Source: Lachnospiraceae bacterium UBA7205 (GTDB lineage: Bacteria; Bacillota; Clostridia; Lachnospirales; Lachnospiraceae). Taken from it: a stretch of 14,076 bases of DNA. Location: positions 1-14,076 of the forward strand of contig DKUL01000022.1 in assembly GCA_002490665.1 (NCBI GenBank), read 5' to 3'. The notes under the pieces were generated by a model. That model worked only from the letters and a program-made list of their open reading frames with translations, searched no databases and was not told where the DNA came from. The translations under genes and the position numbers were made by a program. This document shows positions 7,530 to 13,917 of the stretch, in pieces; position 1 is the first letter of the stretch; the number at the start of each line of letters is the position of its first letter.

Positions 7530-8849
7530 TCAAATTCCAGAACTCTGACACATAAAAACTTTCACACCATGCGCCGACACAACTGTCCGGACTGTCTGAT
7601 GCACTGTCTGGAGGCACGTGCCGTCCCACAGTTCACAGAAATCATATTCCCTGCCCATATCCACATCATCCATACAGTCATCCAGTCTGACGGAAAGCGT
7701 CTCCTCTGTGTCCTTCAGGTTAAACAGCGCCACGCAGACCGCACCCCCGTTGTCGCTTTCATTCATCCAGACAGCACACGCGTCCGTTCTCATTATCTGC
7801 CTGCCATGGCGGTCTGCCTTGAGCAGGGCAAGCAGCGGCTCGTTGGTGAGCAGCGATTTTGTCCACTCATCCAGAAGCGTCAGTTCACACCCAAGCATCA
7901 GCGGTGAGCGGAACATACACCACAATGTCATCATGGTTTTCTGCTCGTCATGCGTCAGATTGCACACCCACGCATTGCCAAAGCCTCTTCCAAGGTGCCC
8001 CAGCGGCAGCATGTCACAGTCGGGGTAGCATCCCTTTTTCACATGGTCCTGCCAGTTTTCACAGCGCCAGAACATCTCCTTTAACAAATCCCACTTGTCC
8101 CACAAGTCATCCGTGATGCGCCACATATTTGCATTCTCGGCATAATGCCATGCACGGTCAATATGAGCCGGTCCCGGAGAAAGACTTAGGACAATCGGCC
8201 TGCCGCACTTTTCTATCGCCCTGTGCAGCATGCGGGTTTCATGCCATCCGGAAAATACAAGCGGTTCCCGGTACAGCCGACTGTCACAGATGTCGTCGCA
8301 CTTGATAAAATCAACACCCCACTCCGCGTACAGGGCGATAATCGAATCGTAGTACGCCTGCCCTGCCTCATTGTCATGTATGCCGTACATATCCGGGTTC
8401 CACAGGCAGACAGACGATGGGTCTGCCGCCTCATTCGCCGTAAACCGGCTGTTGTATATTGGCAGATGATTTTGCGCCGCCCCCCTGGGAATGCCGCGCA
8501 TAATGTGAATGCCAAACTTCAGCCCCAGACGGTGCACGTAGTCGGCAAGCGGCGCAAAGCCTTTTCCGCCTTCCGATGACGGAAATCTGTGTGGGGAGGG
8601 CTGAAGCCTTCCATATGCATCCATCTCGTCATCACCAAAAGGGATATACTGATACTTGTCCCGCATCGTGCCGGCATCGTTGGAATACCACTCGATGTCA
8701 ACCACAACGTACTCCCAGCCATACTGCTTTAAATGCGCTGCCATATAGTCCGCGTTTGCCTGAATGTCTTTTTCCGTCACGGTCGTATCATAATAATCAT
8801 AACTGTTCCAGCCCATAGGCGGCGTTGGTGCAAAATCATTTTTATTCAT
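7530..8849 (-). CDS. GH27 alpha-galactosidase family protein
   Basis: A 439-residue cytoplasmic (beta/alpha)8 glycosidase without signal peptide. GH27 marks: PPMGWNSYDYY (11-20), VVVDIEWY (48-55), FGIHIMRGIPR, VDFIKCDDIC with predicted nucleophile D185, and MWRITDDLW with predicted acid/base D248 (four residues after R244, as in human alpha-galactosidase A). The C-terminal 90 residues fit the usual antiparallel beta-sandwich domain. GH27 enzymes remove terminal alpha-galactose (melibiose, raffinose, galactomannan side chains); some members act on beta-L-arabinopyranosides or alpha-N-acetylgalactosaminides, so specificity is only probable. GAGGAG lies eight bases before the ATG, and the start overlaps the previous gene's stop by one base (TAATG), implying translational coupling. 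No transporter or sugar regulator is next to it. Confidence 0.9.
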   Translation of the reverse strand: MNKNDFAPTPPMGWNSYDYYDTTVTEKDIQANADYMAAHLKQYGWEYVVVDIEWYSNDAGTMRDKYQYIPFGDDEMDAYGRLQPSPHRFPSSEGGKGFAPLADYVHRLGLKFGIHIMRGIPRGAAQNHLPIYNSRFTANEAADPSSVCLWNPDMYGIHDNEAGQAYYDSIIALYAEWGVDFIKCDDICDSRLYREPLVFSGWHETRMLHRAIEKCGRPIVLSLSPGPAHIDRAWHYAENANMWRITDDLWDKWDLLKEMFWRCENWQDHVKKGCYPDCDMLPLGHLGRGFGNAWVCNLTHDEQKTMMTLWCMFRSPLMLGCELTLLDEWTKSLLTNEPLLALLKADRHGRQIMRTDACAVWMNESDNGGAVCVALFNLKDTEETLSVRLDDCMDDVDMGREYDFCELWDGTCLQTVHQTVRTVVSAHGVKVFMCQSSGI

Positions 8850-9514
8850 TAACCATTCTCCTCATCCAGCGATACGCCATCTGCCCACTCCCTGCAATAC
8901 CGCAGGTATTCTGCCTCCGTATTCAGGAAATCCGCGGAATTCTGCGGGAGTACAATTGGCTCTATCGTATTTTCAACATAATTACAGACGTAAATTACTT
9001 TCTCACAGTTCAGAAATACCCAGTCAAAATGCTGCGCACACTGTTTCTGCCGTTCCCCCATGTACTGGAACAGATGGTTTACGTCGATGGCGCTCCCATC
9101 TGTCGGATGAAGAAATAAATATAGCCCATTGTGCCGTCTTTGCTGGTAACTCGTGTTCAGCTTTTCCAGTTTTTTGTCAAACCGGTACTGTGCCTTGTAC
9201 AGATAATCCTGATGCTCCATGTCGTCCGGCAGGACTGCCCAGAACCTGCCATTGTAAAAATTCAGTCTCCCGCCATAGCGCTCTACTGCGGACGGCGGCA
9301 GCTCCTCCTTCAGGCAGCCCAGGTACTGGTCGATAAAGCTCTTTGTCTGTCCGTCATCCGGCAAAAGCGCCTGACTCACCTCCAAGCCAAAATCCATGGT
9401 TTCGTTAATCCAGTCCGGCGACTCACTCTTTATAAAAGACGGCTGGTACTCCCGCCAGAGATACTTTAAGGACACCACCGCGTAGATTTCATTGAGCAGC
9501 TTTTCATATGCCAT
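8849..9514 (-). CDS. hypothetical protein, 221 aa, possible PD-(D/E)xK-like nuclease fold
   Basis: I do not recognise a named family. The frame stays open upstream to 9715, but that part overlaps tcdA and reads as low-quality sequence (KNTAARKQCLCAVRCRTDYG). I therefore use the ATG at 9514 (MAYEKLLNEIYAVV), five bases after the tcdA stop, with AGGAGGG about 13 bases upstream, a long spacing. The protein is soluble and acidic, without signal peptide. Around residues 31-47 it has ESPDW, then FGLEVSQA, resembling the PD...(D/E)xK-like core in which an acidic residue is followed by strand-E-V-T/S. FDWVFLNCEKVIYVCNYVEN (163-182) looks like a beta strand pair. No lysine occupies the usual third position, so the fold assignment is a guess. 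Its stop overlaps the GH27 start. Confidence 0.75.
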   Translation of the reverse strand: MAYEKLLNEIYAVVSLKYLWREYQPSFIKSESPDWINETMDFGLEVSQALLPDDGQTKSFIDQYLGCLKEELPPSAVERYGGRLNFYNGRFWAVLPDDMEHQDYLYKAQYRFDKKLEKLNTSYQQRRHNGLYLFLHPTDGSAIDVNHLFQYMGERQKQCAQHFDWVFLNCEKVIYVCNYVENTIEPIVLPQNSADFLNTEAEYLRYCREWADGVSLDEENG

Positions 9515-9519
9515 AAATG

Positions 9520-10209
9520 CTAATTCTCCCTCCTGTCTGCCAGCAAATCCTTTACCACCTCGCCTGCCATAATCAGTCCGGCAGCGGACGGCACAAAGGC
9601 ATTGCTTCCGGGCGGCTGTGTTTTTGTGACAGGAACCTCCCTGGAATAGACAACCTTGAGCTTTTGGATTCCCCTGTTTTTCAGTTCGCGGCGCATCACT
9701 TTTGCCAGCGGGCACACACTTGTCTGGTAAATGTCCGCAACCGCAAAGGCTGCCGGATCCATCTTGTTTCCTGCCCCCATGCAGCTGATAACCGGCGTAT
9801 GCGTCCTGTCCGCTTCCATGACGAGCTGGATTTTCCCTGTCACGGTATCAATCGCGTCCACTACATAATCATATGCACCAAAATCAAATTCTGACGCCGT
9901 TTCAGGCAGGAAAAAGGTCTTGTATGTATTTACCACTGCCATCGGATGAATGTCCAGCACCCGTCTCTTTGCCACATCCACCTTATATTCGCCGATTGTG
10001 CTGTGCGTCGCGATAATCTGACGGTTGAGGTTGGTCAGGCTCACCCTGTCATTGTCAATCAAATCCAGCGTACCGACACCGCTGCGCGCAAGCGCCTCCA
10101 CCACATAACCACCCACGCCCCCGATTCCGAATACGGCCACGCGTGCCTTCTTCAATTTTTCTATCCCTTCGGCGCCTACCAGAAGTTCCGTTCTTGCAAA
10201 TTGATTCAT
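9520..10209 (-). CDS. tcdA: tRNA threonylcarbamoyladenosine dehydratase
   Basis: A 229-residue E1/MoeB/ThiF-like enzyme. The nucleotide-binding GIGGVGGYV (28-36), the DLIDNDRVSLTNLNRQI segment (49-65) and the DYVVDAIDT strand are the family's ATP-site motifs. The C-terminal RRELKNRGIQKLKVVYSREVP and GSNAFVPSAAGLIMA are specific to TcdA (CsdL/YgdL). It uses ATP to dehydrate N6-threonylcarbamoyladenosine at tRNA position 37 to its cyclic form; in Escherichia coli the persulfide path CsdA-CsdE supports it. Start ATG at 10209 overlaps the stop of the upstream TtcA-LarE gene as ATGA, so translation is probably coupled. Length is slightly below the roughly 250-270 residues of the family. Confidence 0.93.
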   Translation of the reverse strand: MNQFARTELLVGAEGIEKLKKARVAVFGIGGVGGYVVEALARSGVGTLDLIDNDRVSLTNLNRQIIATHSTIGEYKVDVAKRRVLDIHPMAVVNTYKTFFLPETASEFDFGAYDYVVDAIDTVTGKIQLVMEADRTHTPVISCMGAGNKMDPAAFAVADIYQTSVCPLAKVMRRELKNRGIQKLKVVYSREVPVTKTQPPGSNAFVPSAAGLIMAGEVVKDLLADRREN

Positions 10210-11954
10210 CGTCTTAATACCTCGTTTGCGCTCCCCATGCGGTATCCCTGCAAGTCAAAAGTCACATAGTCAAACCCATATTCCTTAAATTTCGTCACGA
10301 TTTTACTCCGCACGTCCGTCTCCATAACGCGCCCAAAGTCAGCCTCTGGCACCTCAATCCGCGCAAGGGTTCCATGGATGCGGACACGCATCTGCCGCAG
10401 TCCCATGTCCATCAGAAGCTGTTCCGCCCGCCCGACCATGCAAAGCTTTTCTTTTGTGATGGTCTCGCCATATGCAAAACGCGACGCGAGACAGGCATAT
10501 GACGGCTTGTCCCATGTCGGAAGCTGCGCGTCCGCTGACAAGTCCCTGATTTCCTGCTTATACAGCCCTGCCTCCCGAAGCGGGCTTTTGATGCCAAGCT
10601 CTGCCACCGCCTGCATTCCGGGTCGGTAATCATCCATGTCGTCCATATTGGAACCTTCGATTACATAGCGGATTCCATGCGCCTGTGCGATTGCCTCGAT
10701 TCCTTTTAAGAGTTCCTTTTTACACAGATAACAGCGGTTGGGCGGATTCTCGGAAAAGCCGCCGATGGCAAGCTCGTCCGCCTCATAGATGTACTGCGTG
10801 ATGTTCTCACGCTGGCAGAACGCCGCTGCCTCCTTGGATTCCCTGTCCGGAAACACACAGGATTTTGCAGTGACTGCAACCGCGTTATCCCCGAGGGTGT
10901 CATGCGCCACCTTCAAAAGAAAGGTTGAATCAACCCCGCCCGAAAAAGCCACTGCCACGCTGCCAAGCCCTTGCAGCACTGCTTTTAACCGCTCAAGCTT
11001 CTCCTCTTTTGCATCCTGTTTTTCCCATACTGTATCCCCGGACTGTACTACGCCGTCTTTGCATTTTTCCTGCTGCGTATCCCCCTGCGCCACTTGATGT
11101 TCCGGCAGTTCATAGTCATCCAGGAAATGATGCCGCACACCATCCTGCTTATATGCTATTATAGTACTCAGATTTACATTTTCAACACTTTTGAAAATAT
11201 TATTTTCCACAAATGGGTTTATCTGGCGCAGCTGGCGTATCAGCTGCTTGGTTTCCCTGCGCTTCGAAGTATTCTCCAGGTCTCCGCGAAAGCTGCTGTT
11301 CTCTGTAAATTTGCACGCGCACTGCAAAAAGCGCAGATTGTTGTAATCCCGCCATGCCTTGATATGCTCCTCCCGAATCAGGTACATCGGGCGAATCAGC
11401 TCCATCCCCTCAAAATTCGTGCTATGAAGCTTTGGCATCATGGTCTGTACCTGTGCGCCATAGAGCATTCCCATCAGAATCGTCTCTATCACATCGTCAA
11501 AATGGTGCCCCAGTGCAATTTTGTTGCATCCCAGCTCCCTTGCCCTGCTGTACAGATGCCCCCGCCGCATTCTAGCGCACAGGTAACAGGGCGAATTTTC
11601 TATATGGAAGACCGACTCAAAGATGTCGGATGAAAAAATGGTCAGCGGTACATTCAGGCGCCTTGCGTTGCTTTCAATTAACTGCCTGTTTTCCGTCCTG
11701 TAGCCAGGATCCATGACCAGAAATTTCACTTCAAAATCAAATTTATTGTGCCGCTTCAGTTCCTGGAACAGTTTCGCCATCAGCATGGAATCCTTGCCGC
11801 CCGAGATGCAGACCGCAATCCGGTCCCCCTCCTGAACCAAATCGTACTCGCGTATTGCCCTGGTGAATTTACACCAGAGGTTTTTCCGGAATCTTTTACG
11901 CAAATCCTGCTCTATTTCCAAATAGTCCTTGTCATTATCCGACGCATGTGCCAT
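10206..11954 (-). CDS. fused TtcA-type and LarE-type ATP-pyrophosphatase sulfur transferase
   Basis: One uninterrupted 582-residue frame carrying two PP-loop enzymes. Residues 1-280 match the TtcA group (2-thiocytidine-type tRNA thiolation): ISGGKDS (50-56), CYLC (C123, C126), GHHFDD (149-154) and CACKF (C212, C214), i.e. the three-cysteine pattern that binds [4Fe-4S] in TtcA. A polar linker spans about 283-320. Residues 321-582 match LarE, the ATP-dependent sulfur transferase of nickel-pincer cofactor synthesis: FSGGVDS (337-343), RCYLC (C408, C411), EGSNMDDMDDYRPG, PSYACLASR (C488) and the end FDLQGYRMGSANEVL. Start: the ATG at 11954 has AGGGGTG 11 bases upstream. An in-frame TTG at 12005, directly after the toxin gene's stop, would add 17 residues. 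No larA, larB or larC is in the window, so the LarE half may have another substrate. The coupling to tcdA suggests tRNA chemistry. Confidence 0.88.
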   Translation of the reverse strand: MAHASDNDKDYLEIEQDLRKRFRKNLWCKFTRAIREYDLVQEGDRIAVCISGGKDSMLMAKLFQELKRHNKFDFEVKFLVMDPGYRTENRQLIESNARRLNVPLTIFSSDIFESVFHIENSPCYLCARMRRGHLYSRARELGCNKIALGHHFDDVIETILMGMLYGAQVQTMMPKLHSTNFEGMELIRPMYLIREEHIKAWRDYNNLRFLQCACKFTENSSFRGDLENTSKRRETKQLIRQLRQINPFVENNIFKSVENVNLSTIIAYKQDGVRHHFLDDYELPEHQVAQGDTQQEKCKDGVVQSGDTVWEKQDAKEEKLERLKAVLQGLGSVAVAFSGGVDSTFLLKVAHDTLGDNAVAVTAKSCVFPDRESKEAAAFCQRENITQYIYEADELAIGGFSENPPNRCYLCKKELLKGIEAIAQAHGIRYVIEGSNMDDMDDYRPGMQAVAELGIKSPLREAGLYKQEIRDLSADAQLPTWDKPSYACLASRFAYGETITKEKLCMVGRAEQLLMDMGLRQMRVRIHGTLARIEVPEADFGRVMETDVRSKIVTKFKEYGFDYVTFDLQGYRMGSANEVLRR

Positions 11955-12005
11955 ATCTGTATTTTCACCCCTATATCCTGTTTGTTTATTTCCAATTTCA
12001 AACAA

Positions 12006-12416
12006 CTATCCAAACTGTTTTAAAAAATCTTCAGGACTAATAGCTTGTACCTTCGAGTTGGCATAATCCATAATATTTCTTGTAATAATATACTTTGCCC
12101 CCACACTGACAGCACACCTGTCCTGCAGGCAATCCTCAAAATCTTTAAAGTCGATGTTTTTCACTGCCCTGACTACTTCTGCATGACTGACCCCTGTCAC
12201 TTGCAAGAAACAACACAAGTCCACTATCCATTCCCTGCGTTTTACTTCTGGTACTTTTCGTAAAATATACCAAAGATTCGGTATTGAATGAAATGCAATA
12301 TATCCCATCAATTTCTTTTGGGCACACTTCAAAATAATGTCGGAGGATGCTTCATAGTACGGTTCCCTTGTAAGAAGATAATCAATAATTACATTCGTGT
12401 CAATCAACACTACCAT
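12006..12416 (-). CDS. PIN-domain toxin (VapC-like, PIN_3 type)
   Basis: A 136-residue single-domain PIN protein. The acidic metal-site residues are visible: D6 in LIDTNVIIDYLL, E94/D95 and D99 in FEDCLQD, and D117 after the conserved IITRN (110-114). Such proteins are Mg-dependent ribonucleases that cut tRNA or rRNA when freed from the antitoxin. It overlaps the upstream antitoxin gene by 17 bases, the usual order antitoxin then toxin; AAGGA lies nine bases before the ATG at 12416. The region is more AT-rich than the flanking operon and lies near a recombinase remnant, which suggests acquisition by transfer. The RNA target is unknown. Confidence 0.88.
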   Translation of the reverse strand: MVVLIDTNVIIDYLLTREPYYEASSDIILKCAQKKLMGYIAFHSIPNLWYILRKVPEVKRREWIVDLCCFLQVTGVSHAEVVRAVKNIDFKDFEDCLQDRCAVSVGAKYIITRNIMDYANSKVQAISPEDFLKQFG

Positions 12417-12642
12417 ACCGTTCTGTCCTTGCCTCCTCTAGCTCCTTATCTGGATCAAACTCCTTTGGTATATACTGTAAAATTTCTTTTCTTGCCGCAT
12501 CCAGTCTATGCAGTGCCTGCATACTCTCTTTGTCATCTGTTTCCCGCGGCATAAGCCGTTGAATGACTTCAATCAGGAAACTTACATTATCATCTGATAA
12601 CTCACTTATCATTTGTACAGCCTGCTCCTGTAATATTGACAT
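12400..12642 (-). CDS. antitoxin of the PIN-domain toxin-antitoxin pair
   Basis: An 80-residue acidic protein directly upstream of and overlapping the PIN toxin gene. Residues 1-32 (MSILQEQAVQMISELSDDN and following) form a helical N-terminus as in many small Firmicute antitoxins. The rest is charged and probably unstructured until toxin binding, with EFDPDKELEEARTERYG as the likely toxin-wrapping tail. No clear DNA-binding fold can be named, so I give no symbol. AAAGGCGG lies about seven bases before the ATG. It should neutralise the toxin and, as in other such modules, may repress the shared promoter. Confidence 0.82.
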   Translation of the reverse strand: MSILQEQAVQMISELSDDNVSFLIEVIQRLMPRETDDKESMQALHRLDAARKEILQYIPKEFDPDKELEEARTERYGSVD

Positions 12643-12669
12643 AAAACACCGCCTTTCATATTGTGTATA

Positions 12670-12741
12670 CTATTTTATGGACTTTGCCGCAAGTGCAAAG
12701 CCCAGTCCTTCCGCAAAATATGAACATATATTCTTTAACAT
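12670..12741 (-). CDS. candidate small protein, 23 aa
   Basis: An ATG at 12741 opens a 23-codon frame, MLKNICSYFAEGLGFALAAKSIK, ending at TAG 12670-12672, between the ferritin-like gene and the antitoxin gene. The composition (basic ends, amphipathic or hydrophobic centre) looks protein-like. The frame is also open upstream of the ATG into the end of the ferritin-like gene (back to a stop near 12827), in a different frame from that gene. The ribosome site is weak (GGAAA about nine bases upstream). It could be a real peptide, the tail of a decayed gene or chance. Confidence 0.3.
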   Translation of the reverse strand: MLKNICSYFAEGLGFALAAKSIK

Positions 12742-12768
12742 AATATCACATTTCCACTGTTTTTCCAA
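12740..12768 (-). promoter_or_regulatory. candidate promoter of the toxin-antitoxin module
   Basis: On the minus strand TTGGAA (12768-12763) and TATTAT (12745-12740) are 17 bases apart. A second candidate, TTGCGG (12692-12687) and TATACA (12669-12664), also with 17 bases, is closer to the antitoxin start. Between them a bulged inverted repeat, GGACTTTGC (12679-12687) with GCAAAG (12695-12700) and GTCC (12705-12708), could be an operator or leader hairpin. The first promoter's -10 box overlaps the start codon of the small ORF, so the two readings exclude each other. Confidence 0.4.
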
Positions 12769-12785
12769 GTAATATTTTTCAGCGG

Positions 12786-13328
12786 TTATGCCATCATCGA
12801 ACGCAGCATCATGATATGGTACTGCTCATCCTGTATAATCCTGTTGATGACAGCATTCACATAATCGTCCTGAATCTTCCTGATGTGCATATTGTACTGG
12901 CTGATTGCCGCCTGCTCACTCTCCAGATCCGCCTGCAGCATATCCCCAAACTTTTCCGGCAGTGTCAGGCACTGCGGCGACCACATCCACTGGCGCCCGC
13001 CCTGCTGCCGCACGGTATAGCCGACATTCCCGCCCAGCAGGCAGACAAGCTGCCCAAGCATCTGCATGTGCATCATTTCAGCCATTGCCATTCCCAGAAA
13101 TGCCTTTCCCATCTGACAGTTTTCATGAAAAATACGGTTTTCATTGTTGATGTACTGCATGATGGCTGACATTTCCGATACCATTCCGCAGTAGCTGATG
13201 CTGATAAGGTCTGCGTAATTCTGGTTTTTTTCCCGCACCTGCACCGGTGGATAGGGCAAATCCATCACTGCCGGCTTCACACCGGAAAATTCACATCCAC
13301 TCACAATTTTTTTGTCACAGTTTTCCAT
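12786..13328 (-). CDS. ferritin-like diiron/dimanganese protein
   Basis: A 180-residue four-helix-bundle protein. Likely metal ligands are in the ferritin order: E52 (GMVSEMSAIMQY), E84 and H87 (AEMMHMQ), E138 (LESEQAAISQY) and E168 and H171 (DEQYH), i.e. two ExxH helices. The pattern resembles the short ferritin-like/manganese-catalase-like proteins common in Lachnospiraceae, which probably handle iron or peroxide. The N-terminal 35 residues hold two Cys and prolines of unknown role. I chose the ATG at 13328 because TGAGG lies nine bases upstream. The frame remains open to an ATG at 13391, which has no ribosome site, and an ATG at 13334 is only three bases from the site. The last codons are 143 bases from the antitoxin gene. 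Confidence 0.82.
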   Translation of the reverse strand: MENCDKKIVSGCEFSGVKPAVMDLPYPPVQVREKNQNYADLISISYCGMVSEMSAIMQYINNENRIFHENCQMGKAFLGMAMAEMMHMQMLGQLVCLLGGNVGYTVRQQGGRQWMWSPQCLTLPEKFGDMLQADLESEQAAISQYNMHIRKIQDDYVNAVINRIIQDEQYHIMMLRSMMA

Positions 13329-13393
13329 AGGCATATACCTCAGTTTACCATTATGGTTCTCAATACCCAATATATTAAAAAGCAGGCACATCT

Positions 13394-13612
13394 ATGCAAC
13401 ATTGTCAAGTGGCGAGTTTAATTTTGTGCACAAAAAAGCAGGACCTCTCTCAAATCTCTGCTCTTTTAACTATTAGAAAAGTTTGTCAACTGCCAGATGA
13501 AAGTACCACATTAGAAATATTTGATATTGGAACTGACGATTTACGCAACATTTTTACACTCGAAACAACAGATGGAAGTTTGTTTGAAATTAAGTGTAGA
13601 AAAATAAAATAA
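13394..13612 (+). CDS. doubtful small hypothetical protein on the plus strand, 72 aa
   Basis: An AT-rich plus-strand frame, divergent from the ferritin-like gene. The second half (LEIFDIGTDDLRN, TLETTDGSLFEIKCRK) reads like an ordinary soluble protein. The first 20 residues read poorly, and no good ribosome site precedes the ATG, so the true start may lie inside or the gene may be a fragment. I recognise no family. Its last bases overlap the T-rich end of the opposite-strand terminator. It may belong to the mobile element at the right edge. Confidence 0.35.
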   Translation: MQHCQVASLILCTKKQDLSQISALLTIRKVCQLPDESTTLEIFDIGTDDLRNIFTLETTDGSLFEIKCRKIK

Positions 13613-13656
13613 TTAAAACAGGTGGTGTTCTCCTGCAAAGAAACACACCACCTGTT
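13600..13656 (-). terminator. intrinsic terminator behind the recombinase gene and its tail copy
   Basis: AACAGGTGGTGT (13617-13628) and ACACCACCTGTT (13645-13656) form a perfect 12-bp stem with a 16-base loop. On the minus strand the stem is followed by TTTTAATTATTTTATTTTT, so it terminates leftward transcription from the recombinase side. The stretch 13657-13785 between it and the recombinase remnant is AT-rich and shows no gene that I can support. Confidence 0.8.
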
Positions 13657-13785
13657 CCATGCATCTGCATAGAGATGTGAACCTGCTACAGGAGCAGAAA
13701 ACCGTACCAGCTTTCCTTATATTAGCAGAATAGCAAGACTAAAGTATAAAAAATAAAGCAATCTTCACAGAATGACAATTCAACT

Positions 13786-13917
13786 TTATAATTCCCCGAC
13801 AAAATTATAAACAATCCGTACTTCCTGTGTCTTTATCCCGTCCACTTTCTTAGGTTCTCCAATCAGTATGCGGTTAATCTGTTGGATAGTTGGAATAGGT
13901 GACTTAGAAAATATCCA
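13786..13917 (-). pseudogene. remnant of a second recombinase C-terminal tail
   Basis: Directly behind the TAA of the edge recombinase, in the same frame, 43 codons read WIFSKSPIPTIQQINRIL, then IGEPKKVDGIKTQEVRIVY and NFVGEL, ending in TAA at 13786-13788. From QINRIL onward this aligns without gaps to the tail of the edge recombinase (LIEKILVSEPIEVDGQK and IHYKFIGAL), with about 15 of 31 identical positions. There is no start codon context. It is best read as the leftover 3' end of a related recombinase gene, displaced by insertion or recombination. Confidence 0.65.

Noticed and set aside
9515..9715. N-terminal extension of the 221-residue hypothetical protein to an ATG at 9715
   Set aside because: It would overlap tcdA by about 196 bases and the extra residues lack protein-like character; a start at 9514 abuts the tcdA stop.
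10206..11954. Fusion as a sequencing or assembly artefact
   Set aside because: The frame is continuous, the linker is typical polar low-complexity sequence, both halves keep their motifs and the downstream ATGA coupling is intact. It cannot be fully excluded without relatives.
12563..12772. 69-residue plus-strand ORF across the antitoxin start
   Set aside because: It is antisense to the antitoxin start and to the small ORF and has no ribosome site; the minus-strand reading is more protein-like.
13329..13391. Longer ferritin-like start at 13391
   Set aside because: There is no ribosome site there, while TGAGG supports the ATG at 13328.
13403..13408. TTGACA on the minus strand as -35 box of the ferritin-like gene
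   Set aside because: The box is perfect, but no acceptable -10 sequence lies 16-18 bases downstream; the nearest, TATATT, is 28 bases away.
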